From the IMG/VR virus record IMGVR_UViG_3300043409_001519, positions 1 to 47,298 of that record: DNA of 47,298 bases. One strand, written 5' to 3'. This DNA comes from a virus. The position numbers and the translations under genes are program-made. A model generated the notes under the pieces. The model was not told the DNA's origin. It worked only from the letters and a program-made list of their open reading frames with translations, and ran no database searches. Every line of letters starts with the position of its first letter. The stretch's first letter is position 1. Positions 13,052 through 20,503 of the stretch are shown here, piece by piece.

Positions 13052-13763
13052 TAAAATTTCCACGCTGATCAGCCCGGCCAGATTCGCGCCCAGCCGCATT
13101 GCCGCCGTCGGCATGCCTTCGGTGCTTGAGAGCGTTGACCATGCTGTTGCTGTGGCCAGCGCCGCCGTGGTCCGCGCTGAGGCCGAAGTGAAGCAGTTTT
13201 CCGAGAAGACGGCAGACGAGCGCAAAGCCGAATCCGCTCAGAACGCCGAATCTGTCTTCATGGCGTTTCACGGTTTTTATGGCAGCATGTTTGCGTCCAA
13301 ATTTGCCATTGGGCAGCTTGAGGGTGGCATGGACCTGGGCGTCCTGAATGCAAAGCGCACCTGGGCGTGGGGCTTGCGGGCATTTTCCAATCAGACGGTG
13401 AAGCGGGCGCTCGACAGCATCCTGAGCGACCCCGCTTCAAAGTTCAAGGGCCAAATCCCGCACTTGGGCGAATTTTGCGCGCTGTGCCGTGAATTTGCCC
13501 CGGTGGCAACGTGCAAGCCCGACACGCTGGCGCTCACAACGCGCCCAGACCCCAAGGCCCGCGCTGACCGCGCCGAGAAAAACCGCGCAATGGTGGCGCG
13601 CTACCGCTACAAGCCAGAGGCCGAAGTCGAGGCCGCACCCGCGCCGGGGCTGGACGCGCTGAAGCAGGTTGTTGCGCAGGCCGTGGGGCTGGCCGGTGGC
13701 GATGAGGCTGCAGAGCTGCGCCGGTTGGATTTGATGCTGGCACCACGGGGAGCCGCAGCATGA
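13044..13763 (+). CDS. Lambda P-like replication protein
   Basis: A 239-residue protein starts at ATG 13044, overlapping the initiator by 8 bp. The central part (VFMAFHGFYGSMFASKFAIG, LNAKRTWAWGLRAFS, IPHLGEFCALCREFAPV) resembles phage P-family helicase loaders, which bring the host DnaB helicase to the initiator. The N-terminal third is a helical segment (VVRAEAEVKQFSEKTADE). The gene order O then P supports the call. The C-terminus is variable. Confidence 0.7.
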   Translation: MLNKISTLISPARFAPSRIAAVGMPSVLESVDHAVAVASAAVVRAEAEVKQFSEKTADERKAESAQNAESVFMAFHGFYGSMFASKFAIGQLEGGMDLGVLNAKRTWAWGLRAFSNQTVKRALDSILSDPASKFKGQIPHLGEFCALCREFAPVATCKPDTLALTTRPDPKARADRAEKNRAMVARYRYKPEAEVEAAPAPGLDALKQVVAQAVGLAGGDEAAELRRLDLMLAPRGAAA

Positions 13764-14470
13764 CCGCGAAAGACGCCCATGCCCTGCTCGACGCAGTGCG
13801 TGACGGCGAGGACGCGCCGCTGTTTGAAATTAACCGCGCGCTGGCCCTGACCGGCGACAAGACAATGACCAAAACCAAAACCAAAATTGAGCTGACCTGT
13901 GAAGCCGTGTCAAAAATCGGCTCCAAGGCGACAGTGGCGCAAGTCGCTGAAGTCTTGGGCTTGCCGCTGCAAACAACCCGCGACCGGCTGAAAAACGCCA
14001 GAACGTGCGGCTGGCTGCAGTCGGACGGCGGGTATTTGCAGAGCTACGCGCTGAGTGCCACGTACCTCGCGCTCGAAAAGACCAGGGCGCGCATTGACGA
14101 AATCCGCAAGACCGGCGAGCTGGTGGCATTTGAAACAAATCCAGAGCGCGCCGCTGCCGTGATTGAGGCATTGGGTGTGGCGGGCGGATGGGAAGTGCAG
14201 CAGGCGCTTGAAACGGGTGCTAGCAACGCTTCGCAGTTTGTCGCGGTGGCGCTGTCGCGGGGCTGGATTGCGCGCTCAACTGATGGCGGCATCCGCAAAT
14301 ACGCGGCAACCCCGGCGTGGCGGGATCACGTCGCTGGCGTGCAAGAGTCGCGCGCCGAGGCTGCCAGCGACCCAGCGGAAAGGCTGGAAGTCGAGTACGT
14401 CGGCATGCCGAAAATGCGCGGCCCGCTGGCCAAGACCGTGTGGCGCGCATGTTTTGCGGTGGCCGCATGA
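13760..14470 (+). CDS. Two-domain winged-helix hypothetical
   Basis: This 236-residue protein overlaps the P-like gene as ATGA. The first 35 residues (MTAKDAHALLDAVRDGEDAP) look like a small phage domain of their own. An alternative start, ATG 13865, would remove them. Two winged-helix-like parts follow (KATVAQVAEVLGLPLQTTRD and EVQQALETGASNASQFVAVA), each with a C-terminal hairpin region (GWLQSDGGYLQ, GWIARSTDGGIRK). It is probably a DNA-binding regulator of the early operon. The specific role is unknown. Confidence 0.65.
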   Translation: MTAKDAHALLDAVRDGEDAPLFEINRALALTGDKTMTKTKTKIELTCEAVSKIGSKATVAQVAEVLGLPLQTTRDRLKNARTCGWLQSDGGYLQSYALSATYLALEKTRARIDEIRKTGELVAFETNPERAAAVIEALGVAGGWEVQQALETGASNASQFVAVALSRGWIARSTDGGIRKYAATPAWRDHVAGVQESRAEAASDPAERLEVEYVGMPKMRGPLAKTVWRACFAVAA

Positions 14471-14610
14471 AGCCGCGCATCTACAAGCACCTGAACCTGT
14501 GGCACTGCCGAACGCTGTACGGCGGCTGGACCGGTCTGGGCTATACGCCTGCCAGCGCTTACGCGGACTGGATCAGGATCAATGCCGCACCGGCAAAGGT
14601 GGCGGCATGA
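14467..14610 (+). CDS. Small WHC/GLGYTP-motif protein, paralogue 1
   Basis: A 47-residue protein, MKPRIYKHLNLWHCRTLYGG, continues with GLGYTPASAYADW. It is clearly related to the 15376-15525 protein (shared M-K-P-R, L-W-H-C, G-L-G-Y-T-P, A-Y-x-D-W). Both ends overlap neighbours as ATGA. It is a small aromatic-rich domain of unknown function that is duplicated within one operon. Confidence 0.65.
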   Translation: MKPRIYKHLNLWHCRTLYGGWTGLGYTPASAYADWIRINAAPAKVAA

Positions 14611-15119
14611 CCGACTGCCTGCAAACCCTGCGGTTGGTGATGACCAGCCCCGAAGAGCTGCGCCGCGCACAGATCGACCTTGCCGCGCGCTGGTCACTGG
14701 AGCTGGCCCGGCCCGTGAAAGCGCCAAAAGAGCACGTGGGCGGGCTTGCCGGGAAAAGTCGAGGTGACCGCGTGATTGAGCTTGCCCTGCCATTTCCGCC
14801 CAGCACGAACACGTATTACCGCAACGTGGGCGGCAAGATGCTGATAAGCGCCGCCGGGCGCGCATACCGCGCCGCCGTGGCTGACCAGGTGCTAATCCAG
14901 CGCGGCGCAAAAAACCTTTCCGGGCGGCTGGCCGTGGAAATCGTGGCTCACGTCCCGGACAAGCGCCGCCGCGACCTCGACAACATGCTCAAAAGCGCGC
15001 TCGACAGCCTGACGCACGCTGGCGTGTGGCTTGACGATAGCCAGATTGACGAGCTGGCCATCAAGCGCGGGGCGGTGGGCGGCATGCTCAAGGTGCGGGT
15101 GATGGAGGTGCTGGCGTGA
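14607..15119 (+). CDS. rusA: RusA-type Holliday junction resolvase
   Basis: The 170-residue protein carries the RusA core from about residue 52: ELALPFPPSTNTYYRNVGGK, then DKRRRDLDNMLKSALDSL and GVWLDDSQIDELAIKRG. The conserved aspartates of the family (D-L-D-N and D-D) are present. The enzyme resolves four-way DNA junctions made during recombination or replication. The first 50 residues (MTDCLQTLRLVMTSPEELRR) are extra compared with the usual 120-140-residue length. They may be a fused small domain, or an internal start may be used. The start overlaps the previous stop as ATGA. Confidence 0.85.
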   Translation: MTDCLQTLRLVMTSPEELRRAQIDLAARWSLELARPVKAPKEHVGGLAGKSRGDRVIELALPFPPSTNTYYRNVGGKMLISAAGRAYRAAVADQVLIQRGAKNLSGRLAVEIVAHVPDKRRRDLDNMLKSALDSLTHAGVWLDDSQIDELAIKRGAVGGMLKVRVMEVLA

Positions 15120-15379
15120 ACACCAAGCCCACAGCAGCAGAGCGCACGCACCTGGGCCGCGTCAAGCTGCTGCCCTGCAGCGTGTGCGACCAGCCTGGCC
15201 CGAGCGAAGCGCACCACATCGACCAGCGCCAGGCTTACACCTGCATTGCGCTGTGCGAGAGCTGCCATCGGGGTGCCCTGATGGGGCTGCACGGCCAGCG
15301 CCGCGCATGGCTGGTGCGCAAAATGGATGAATTGGCCGCGCTGAATGCGACCGTGCGGCGACTGATGGAGGCCGCATGA
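15116..15379 (+). CDS. Small HNH/zinc-ribbon nuclease-like protein
   Basis: The 87-residue protein has two zinc-type pairs, CSVC near residue 21 and CESC near residue 48, around an A-H-H-I motif and a C-H-R-G / G-L-H-G-Q segment. This arrangement matches phage HNH-like proteins of the DUF968/Ref type found near ninB and rusA genes. The start is GTG 15116, overlapping the rusA stop. It is likely a DNA endonuclease or recombination accessory. Catalysis is not proven from sequence. Confidence 0.65.
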   Translation: MNTKPTAAERTHLGRVKLLPCSVCDQPGPSEAHHIDQRQAYTCIALCESCHRGALMGLHGQRRAWLVRKMDELAALNATVRRLMEAA

Positions 15380-15525
15380 AACCCCGCCTCATCAAAATCT
15401 CGGGCCTGTGGCATTGCTGCTTGCCGGACGAGTGGCGTGACCCTGGATTTATCCAGTTCTGCGGACTGGGCTACACGCCGGGCGAGGCGTATCGGGATTG
15501 GGTCAATTGGAATTACGCGCCATGA
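15376..15525 (+). CDS. Small WHC/GLGYTP-motif protein, paralogue 2
   Basis: This 49-residue protein (MKPRLIKISGLWHCCLPDEW, then GLGYTPGEAYRDW) is a paralogue of 14467-14610. ATGA overlaps occur at both ends. The differences between copies are scattered, so the duplication is old. No function is known. Confidence 0.6.
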   Translation: MKPRLIKISGLWHCCLPDEWRDPGFIQFCGLGYTPGEAYRDWVNWNYAP

Positions 15526-15725
15526 AAGTCTATAGCGCCACACAAACCGGGCGCGACGGCCTGCTCTACAGCGTGCGCTACCTGCTCGAACCCGGCGAGC
15601 TGGCCGGACTGCAGGCCGCCGGGATTGTGCCTGCCGATGCCGATGAGGTCGTGGGCATGCAAGGCGCGGCGGATGGGCTGGTGGCGATGCTTGAGCGGGA
15701 TTTTTGGGGGGCGGTGGTGCAGTAG
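15522..15725 (+). CDS. Small hypothetical (67 aa)
   Basis: It starts at ATG 15522, overlapping the previous stop. The protein has a beta-rich start (MKVYSATQTGRDGLLYSVRY) and a helical end (AADGLVAMLERDFWGAVVQ). It is the last gene of the first coupled early block. A promoter region follows. Not recognised. Confidence 0.55.
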   Translation: MKVYSATQTGRDGLLYSVRYLLEPGELAGLQAAGIVPADADEVVGMQGAADGLVAMLERDFWGAVVQ

Positions 15726-15774
15726 GTGAGCCGCCAAGCATTCCTTGACAGCTCAAATTTCCGTTAAAAATCCA

Positions 15775-15809
15775 TTGCAAGATTGATTAAAGCATGGCAT
15801 AATTCAATC
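15775..15809 (+). promoter_or_regulatory. Sigma70 promoter with extended -10 and flanking palindrome
   Basis: TTGCAA (15775-15780), a 17-nt spacer and CATAAT (15798-15803) preceded by TGG, so the extended -10 TGnCATAAT is present. GATTGA (15781-15786) and TCAATC (15804-15809) form an inverted repeat around the core, a candidate operator. The identical TGGCATAAT occurs in the promoter at 17.2 kb. Confidence 0.65.
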
Positions 15810-15832
15810 ATCAACAACGCAATGGAGAAAAA

Positions 15833-15919
15833 ATGACACAAGCATTCAAAGTTCAAGTCGCAGCAGCGCCAGCCAAGCGCGCTGCCTGGACCCTGCCCGT
15901 CGGCTGGGTGACAGAATGA
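15833..15919 (+). CDS. Micro-protein (28 aa)
   Basis: ATG 15833 has ATGGAG 6-10 nt upstream. The peptide is FKVQVAAAPAKRAAWTLPVG plus short ends. Its stop overlaps the next ATG (15916) as ATGA. It is the first product of the 15775 promoter and may serve mainly as a coupling leader. Confidence 0.45.
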   Translation: MTQAFKVQVAAAPAKRAAWTLPVGWVTE

Positions 15920-16218
15920 AGCCAGACGCCCGCAAAGACAACGGCGGCGCACGAAAAGGCGCTGGCCGCAAGCCCAACACCGTGCCCACAAAAGCGGGCG
16001 AGGTCAGGCTGACGGCTGTGCAATGGGCCGAATTCCGCCGTCAAGACGGCTCGCCCTGGCTCCAAGGCATCCTGAACCTGCTGCGCACCGACCAGCCCGA
16101 AACGTTAACAATGCTGCTGATCGACGACCTGACGAAAAAACACGGGTCGGAGTTTTTGGCGGGGTTGGCCAGGAAGATCAATGAGAGGGTCGCGCATGAG
16201 CTGGGTAATCAAAAATAA
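15916..16218 (+). CDS. Small basic hypothetical with GGARKGAGRKP start
   Basis: The 100-residue protein begins with a very basic, Gly-rich arm (GGARKGAGRKPNT), typical of short phage DNA-associated proteins. A helical part follows (LTAVQWAEFRRQDG, LLRTDQPETLTMLLIDDL). The arm resembles the N-terminus of some plasmid and phage regulators but no family can be fixed. Confidence 0.6.
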   Translation: MKPDARKDNGGARKGAGRKPNTVPTKAGEVRLTAVQWAEFRRQDGSPWLQGILNLLRTDQPETLTMLLIDDLTKKHGSEFLAGLARKINERVAHELGNQK

Positions 16219-16354
16219 GCACACTGGCAAGGTAATGCTTGAGATTTTCAGCAAAGAGCTGCTGGCGCGGCTGAATACCGAAAAGTACGAGGCCGTGCCA
16301 ATTTTGGAACATTTGCAGGGCTTGAATCATGAAAAAGACAATCTTTTGCCGTGA
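16196..16354 (+). CDS. Small hypothetical (52 aa)
   Basis: ATG 16196 lies inside the end of the previous gene and the frame runs 26 bp into the ninB-like gene. The product is MSWVIKNKHTGKVMLEIFSK followed by LLARLNTEKYEAVPILEHLQ, a compact alpha/beta-looking sequence. Overlaps at both ends fit the operon style. Function is unknown. Confidence 0.5.
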   Translation: MSWVIKNKHTGKVMLEIFSKELLARLNTEKYEAVPILEHLQGLNHEKDNLLP

Positions 16355-16757
16355 GCCGCTGCAGGCCCACAAAGCCCTGACCGCCGTGCTGTGGCCGCTG
16401 GTCAAGAGCTGGCTGCTGTGCGGCGGCGGCGCGCTGGTGGTGACGGTCAAGCCCGAAACCCGAAGCCTTGAGCAGAACGCCCGCTTGTGGGCCATGCTGA
16501 CCGATATTGCCGACCAGGTCATTTGGCATGGCCGCAAGCTGTCGCCGGAAGAATGGAAGCACGTTTTCACGGCGGCGCTGAAAAGGCAAGACGTGGTGCC
16601 CGGCCTTGACGGCGGATTTGTTGTGCTGGGCTTATCCACCAGCAAAATGACCCGGCGCGAAATGGGCGACCTGCAGACGCTAATGGAGGCGTTTGGCTCA
16701 GAGCGCGGGGTAATCTGGTCTGCAGTCGAGGGGTGTGAGTGGCAATGCGCTGCATAG
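16329..16757 (+). CDS. ninB: NinB-family recombination protein
   Basis: The 142-residue protein matches NinB/Orf of lambdoid phages, a single-strand DNA binding accessory that works with RecA/Bet-type recombination. The recognisable core is RSLEQNARLWAMLTDIADQV, WHGRKLSPEEWKHVFTAAL and LSTSKMTRREMGDLQTLMEA, in the usual order and length. It fits the rusA and recT genes elsewhere in the window. Confidence 0.85.
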   Translation: MKKTIFCREPLQAHKALTAVLWPLVKSWLLCGGGALVVTVKPETRSLEQNARLWAMLTDIADQVIWHGRKLSPEEWKHVFTAALKRQDVVPGLDGGFVVLGLSTSKMTRREMGDLQTLMEAFGSERGVIWSAVEGCEWQCAA

Positions 16758-16972
16758 CATGCGGCCGCCCGCTGCTCAAGCCCGCCTACACCGCGCCCGA
16801 GCGCCTGGGCGGGTGGATGCTGGGGCCGAAGTGCCTGGAGAAGGCCGGGCTCAAGAAAAGGCGCAGCGGCGCGCTGTACGGGGCGCCAAAGCCGCGCAAG
16901 GCCCGACCGGCAAAACAGCGGCCGGTCGAGGTGCTGGTATTGCCCGGCCAGATGGCGCTATGGGCTGGGTGA
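16739..16972 (+). CDS. Small Cys-containing basic protein
   Basis: This starts at GTG 16739 or ATG 16745 inside the ninB end and codes for about 77 residues. A C-I-A-C-G-R pair near the start and a later G-P-K-C could form part of a metal site. The rest is basic (KKRRSGALYGAPKPRKARPA). The end overlaps a minus-strand gene. It may bind nucleic acid. No family is assigned. Confidence 0.5.
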   Translation: MAMRCIACGRPLLKPAYTAPERLGGWMLGPKCLEKAGLKKRRSGALYGAPKPRKARPAKQRPVEVLVLPGQMALWAG

Positions 16973-17182
16973 TGCGCGCCCCAGCTTGCGCTGTGCATCG
17001 AGCAGCGCGGCAGAGATGACGGCCACCGCGCCGCCCGCATAGCCTGCTGCGATCAGGTCGGCAAGGGCCTGGGCTGCATCGGGTTGCAGGTAGCCGCCAG
17101 GCATGCGCCGACCGCCCTTCTCGATCAATGCGGCATTGGCGCGCATCACGCGCTGGGAAGGGGTGAGGGTTGTTGTTTCCAT
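16958..17182 (-). CDS. Ribbon-helix-helix-like regulator
   Basis: A 74-residue minus-strand protein is embedded in an otherwise rightward block. After a polar start, the pattern GGYLQP (strand), DAAQALADLIAAGYA (helix) and GGAVAVISAALLDAQRK (helix) fits a MetJ/Arc-like ribbon-helix-helix fold. It faces a gene at 17303. The gap carries two copies of the same palindrome, so it probably represses itself and the opposite promoter. ATG 17182 is 6 nt past a TACAAT box, suggesting a leaderless mRNA. The fold call rests on pattern only. Confidence 0.55.
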   Translation of the reverse strand: METTTLTPSQRVMRANAALIEKGGRRMPGGYLQPDAAQALADLIAAGYAGGAVAVISAALLDAQRKLGRASPSP

Positions 17183-17188
17183 GCCTAA

Positions 17189-17250
17189 ATTGTAAACGCT
17201 TAACAAATATTTTAGAAAAGTCTTGCGTTAAGCGTTTAACGTGGCATAAT
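17189..17250. promoter_or_regulatory. Divergent promoters with paired palindromic operators
   Basis: GTAAACGCTTAAC (17192-17204) and GTTAAGCGTTTAAC (17227-17240) are the same site in opposite orientations, each nearly palindromic (GTTAA-n4-TTAAC). The first overlaps the leftward -10 TACAAT (17194-17189). The second sits in the spacer of the rightward promoter, whose -10 is CATAAT at 17245-17250 preceded by TGG (extended -10). The rightward -35 is poor (CTTGCG at 17 nt). Confidence 0.65.
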
Positions 17251-17302
17251 AGAGCCATGCACCGGAAGGGCCGGGCAACAACCAACAGAAAGAGGAAAGA
17301 TC

Positions 17303-17587
17303 ATGACCGCAACCGAAAAACTCAAGGCCGCTCTTGCTGCTTACACCGGAAACACTGGCCCGATTGAATGGAACGTTGTTGAGCGCGAAGACGGGGCCGG
17401 TGCTTCGCTTGTCGCCACTTATGCCGAATCGCTGGAAGTTACCGATGAGCCTTGGACGCAATTCGGCGGCGATGAGATATTGTCTCTGGCTGGATTTGAC
17501 CGCTGCGATGGCGGCATGGAATGCTACCAAGACAAGTACGGCGACAAGATGGTCGCGCAATGGGCCATCGTCAATCCAGAAGACTGA
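17303..17587 (+). CDS. Acidic hypothetical protein (94 aa)
   Basis: ATG 17303 has AGAGGAAAG upstream. The protein is acidic (about 16 Asp/Glu) and compact (MTATEKLKAALAAYTGNTGP, then CDGGMECYQDKYGDKMVAQW). It has its own divergent promoter and is closed by a terminator at 17631, so it is a separate transcription unit. This resembles phage genes that counter host functions, but nothing specific is recognised. Confidence 0.6.
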   Translation: MTATEKLKAALAAYTGNTGPIEWNVVEREDGAGASLVATYAESLEVTDEPWTQFGGDEILSLAGFDRCDGGMECYQDKYGDKMVAQWAIVNPED

Positions 17588-17630
17588 GCCGCGCACCGTG
17601 AGCCCTTGCGTGCAGGGGCTTGAACCCAAG

Positions 17631-17652
17631 GCCCGCCCCGTGCGGGCTTTTT
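17631..17652 (+). terminator. Intrinsic terminator
   Basis: GCCCGC, a 5-nt loop CCCGT, GCGGGC and then five T. It ends the short unit with the gene at 17303 and separates the early region from the packaging genes. Confidence 0.8.
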
Positions 17653-17695
17653 GCGTTGCGCGTGCAGTAAAATTGAGCATCGAAAAGGATGCACG

Positions 17696-18067
17696 ATGAG
17701 CGACCAAGCCCCGCCTAAATCGACCCAGGAAATCACACTCGACGCGCTGCGAGAGATTTACGAGCGCACACGCGAGCCGGTCAGTCGTGAGGCACTAATC
17801 TCTGCCGCAGGCTTGCCAGCATCCACGGTGGACTGGCACCTGCGCACCATGACTGCAAGCCGCGAGGATGCTGTGAGGTGCAGTGCTGGCGGGTACAGGC
17901 CGATTCACCGGCACCCGGCAGACCGGGCAATGAGTCTGACGCCGCTGGATCATGGGACTCTCAAAGTAGAGATTGGCGACAACATTGTCTTTGCACTCAC
18001 GCCGGGCGAGCTGCGCAAGCTGGCGCCATTGTTTGTCGGGTACGTGAACACCTTGACTCTGGCCTGA
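17696..18067 (+). CDS. Winged-helix-like protein upstream of terminase
   Basis: ATG 17696 has AAAGGA upstream. The 123-residue protein has an N-terminal helix-turn-helix-like part (ITLDALREIYERTREPVSRE, ALISAAGLPASTVDWHLRTM), followed by a beta-rich C-terminus (HGTLKVEIGDNIVFALTPGE). It lies just upstream of the small terminase and may regulate late genes or assist packaging. A TAAAAT box at 17668-17673 could be its -10, but no -35 is clear. Confidence 0.55.
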   Translation: MSDQAPPKSTQEITLDALREIYERTREPVSREALISAAGLPASTVDWHLRTMTASREDAVRCSAGGYRPIHRHPADRAMSLTPLDHGTLKVEIGDNIVFALTPGELRKLAPLFVGYVNTLTLA

Positions 18068-18105
18068 GTGCCAAGCACCCCGCCACATAGGGCATCATTG
18101 GCGCT

Positions 18106-18792
18106 ATGACCGCGCCAGACGACATTCAACTGCCAAAGCCCAGGCCCAAGCCAGCGCCCGACTGGGAGCGCATCGAGGCCGACTATCGACTCGGGCAAAA
18201 ATCAATTCGAGAAATCGCGTCTGCGAACGGCATCACCGACACGGCAATCCGCAAGTGGGCAAAGCGCAACGGCATTGAGCGCGACCTGTCCGAAAAAGTG
18301 CAGGCAAAAGCTAAATCTCTGGTTCGCACTGCGGAGGTTCGCGCACGGGTTCGCACCGAGGGCGGACTTTCAGAACGCGAACTTGTAGATGGTAGCGCGC
18401 AGGTTGCAGCCGACGTTCAACTATCGCACCGCGCCGATATTCGCCGCTCCCGATCTATCGTGATGAGCATGCTCGACGAGCTGGAGCTGACCTGTGGCCC
18501 GGAAAACGCCGCGCTGCTGTCTGAGCTTGGCGAGATCATGCGGGCACCGGACGACAAAGGCCAGGACAAGCGCGCTGACTTGTTTGAAAAGTTGCTGAGC
18601 CTGAATGGGCGCTCTGTGACGATGAAGAATCTGGCCGAATCGCTCAAGGGTATGGTGGCGCTGGAGCGTGAGGCGTTCAACCTCAATGCCGCCCCGCCCA
18701 GCGCCGCCGACGCACTCACCACGCTGCTACACGGCATTTCCGCAAGCGGGACCGGGTTCAAGCCCGTGGCGCAAGACCCGGATTACACCTGA
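18106..18792 (+). CDS. Terminase small subunit
   Basis: The 228-residue protein has a helix-turn-helix near the N-terminus (DYRLGQKSIREIASANGITD, then TAIRKWAKRNGIERD), the usual DNA-recognition part of small terminases. A helical oligomerisation region follows. Its last codons overlap the large terminase start. By family it selects the packaging site and delivers DNA to the motor. Identification rests on the HTH, its length and its position. Confidence 0.75.
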   Translation: MTAPDDIQLPKPRPKPAPDWERIEADYRLGQKSIREIASANGITDTAIRKWAKRNGIERDLSEKVQAKAKSLVRTAEVRARVRTEGGLSERELVDGSAQVAADVQLSHRADIRRSRSIVMSMLDELELTCGPENAALLSELGEIMRAPDDKGQDKRADLFEKLLSLNGRSVTMKNLAESLKGMVALEREAFNLNAAPPSAADALTTLLHGISASGTGFKPVAQDPDYT

Positions 18793-20357
18793 TGCACGAC
18801 ACGCCTTTATTACCCCTGCCGACAAGCGCCGAAGAACTGGCGCGCTGCCTTGCCGACCCGCTATGGCGGCTGACCTCTGGCGTGCTGTACAAAATCATGG
18901 TCAAAGGCGACGACGGCGAAGAGGTGGCCGTGATGCCATTCCGGCCAAACCGCGCCCAGCGCCGGTTCATTGAGCGAATGTGGCACCGCAATTTGATTCT
19001 CAAAGCGCGCCAGTTGGGCTTCACTACGCTGGTGGCTCTGTTGTGGCTGGATCACGCGATGTTCGTCAGCGACCAGCGCTGCGGCATCATTGCCCAAGAC
19101 CGCGAGGCTGCTGAGGCAATCTTCCGTGACAAGGTGCGCTTCGCATACAACAACCTTCCGCCCGAGATCAAAGAGCGCTTTCCGCTGGCCCGCGATTCGG
19201 CTACAGAATTGCTGTTTGCGCACAACAATTCGAGCGTGCGTGTGGCTACATCCATGCGCTCGGGCACCATTCACCGCCTGCACATTTCCGAGTTCGGCAA
19301 GATTTGCGCTAAGTTTCCCGACAAAGCTCAGGAGGTTGTCACCGGCTCAATACCGGCAGTGCCGACCAATGGCGTTTTGATCATCGAGTCCACTGCAGAG
19401 GGCCGCGACGGCGAGTTCTTCACGCTCACCCAGCGCGCCCAGGCGCTACACCAGCAAAAAGCCATCCTGACGGCCCGCGACTACCGTTTCCACTTCTATG
19501 CGTGGTGGCAAGAGCCTAAATACCGGATGGACTCGACCACGGTATCCGTCACGCACAAGGACCATGATTATTTTGACGGCATTGAAGCCGTCATGGGTTG
19601 CAAGATTGACCCAGGCCAGCGCGCATGGTATGTAGCCACGCGAAACGCCGACTTCCACGGCGCAGAGGAGCGGATGTGGCAGGAGTACCCATCGACGCCC
19701 GATGAGGCGTTTCAGGTATCGACCGAGGGCAACTACTACGCAAAGGACATGGCCGCGCTGCGCAAGCGTGGCGGCATTACCCGCGTGCCGGTGCTGGACG
19801 TGCCGGTGAACACGTTTTGGGATATTGGCAATAGCGACGGTTGCGCGATCTGGTTTCACCAGGCGTTGCGCGAAGAGGATCGTTTTGTGGGTTACTACGA
19901 GGCCCACGGCGAGACGCTAAAGCATTACGTCAAAGAGTTGACCGACACAGGATATTTGTTCGGCAGGCACTATTTACCGCACGATGCGGCGCACCGCCGA
20001 CTGAGTGACACAAACCGCAGCACTGAGGATATGTTGCGCGACCTTGGGCTGAGGAATACCGTCATCGTGCCCATCATTACCGATCTGATGGCTGGTGTCC
20101 ACATGGTCCGCAAAAACCTCAAGGGCGCGTATTTTGATGAGGCTGGAACAAAAAAAGGAATCGAGCGCATCGAGGGCTACAAAAAAGTCTTCAGCCGCGC
20201 TGACAACCGCTTCACCGACCAGCCCAACAAGGCCAACGGCTGCAGCGAGGGCGCGGACGCGCTTAGGCAATGGGCGCAGGCCAAAGAACTCGGAATGCTT
20301 TCCAGTCCAACGGCATCAAGGTATGAAGAGCCGCCGCCGTCCGACTGGCGACTCTAA
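18792..20357 (+). CDS. Terminase large subunit
   Basis: The 521-residue packaging motor has a Walker A-like segment KARQLGFTT (about residues 71-79). Walker B is GVLIIESTAEG, with the catalytic Glu near residue 199. The C-terminal nuclease domain carries NTFWDIGNSDGCAIW and YLPHDAAHRRLSD with the metal-binding Asp residues. It cuts and pumps DNA into the prohead through the portal encoded next. The length is normal for the family. Confidence 0.92.
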   Translation: MHDTPLLPLPTSAEELARCLADPLWRLTSGVLYKIMVKGDDGEEVAVMPFRPNRAQRRFIERMWHRNLILKARQLGFTTLVALLWLDHAMFVSDQRCGIIAQDREAAEAIFRDKVRFAYNNLPPEIKERFPLARDSATELLFAHNNSSVRVATSMRSGTIHRLHISEFGKICAKFPDKAQEVVTGSIPAVPTNGVLIIESTAEGRDGEFFTLTQRAQALHQQKAILTARDYRFHFYAWWQEPKYRMDSTTVSVTHKDHDYFDGIEAVMGCKIDPGQRAWYVATRNADFHGAEERMWQEYPSTPDEAFQVSTEGNYYAKDMAALRKRGGITRVPVLDVPVNTFWDIGNSDGCAIWFHQALREEDRFVGYYEAHGETLKHYVKELTDTGYLFGRHYLPHDAAHRRLSDTNRSTEDMLRDLGLRNTVIVPIITDLMAGVHMVRKNLKGAYFDEAGTKKGIERIEGYKKVFSRADNRFTDQPNKANGCSEGADALRQWAQAKELGMLSSPTASRYEEPPPSDWRL

Positions 20358-20365
20358 GCCGGGAC

Positions 20366-20452
20366 ACTTTTATTTTTGTTGGTACTTTTGGCGGTATTTT
20401 TCCATGATGCTTAAAAAATACTTTTGAGAATCAACGACTTAGGCATACTTTT
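20366..20452 (+). repeat. Four spaced ACTTTT motifs before portal gene
   Basis: In the A+T-rich 146-bp gap between terminase and portal, ACTTTT occurs at 20366, 20384, 20420 and 20447, three of them as TACTTTT. The spacings are 18, 36 and 27 bp. There is no clear sigma70 promoter here. It may be a site for a late regulator, a packaging recognition region or an unusual promoter. Confidence 0.35.
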
Positions 20453-20503
20453 CGATTCCCTATTGAGGAATCTAATTCAAACCGGCGCTTGTGAAAGTCC
20501 CAA

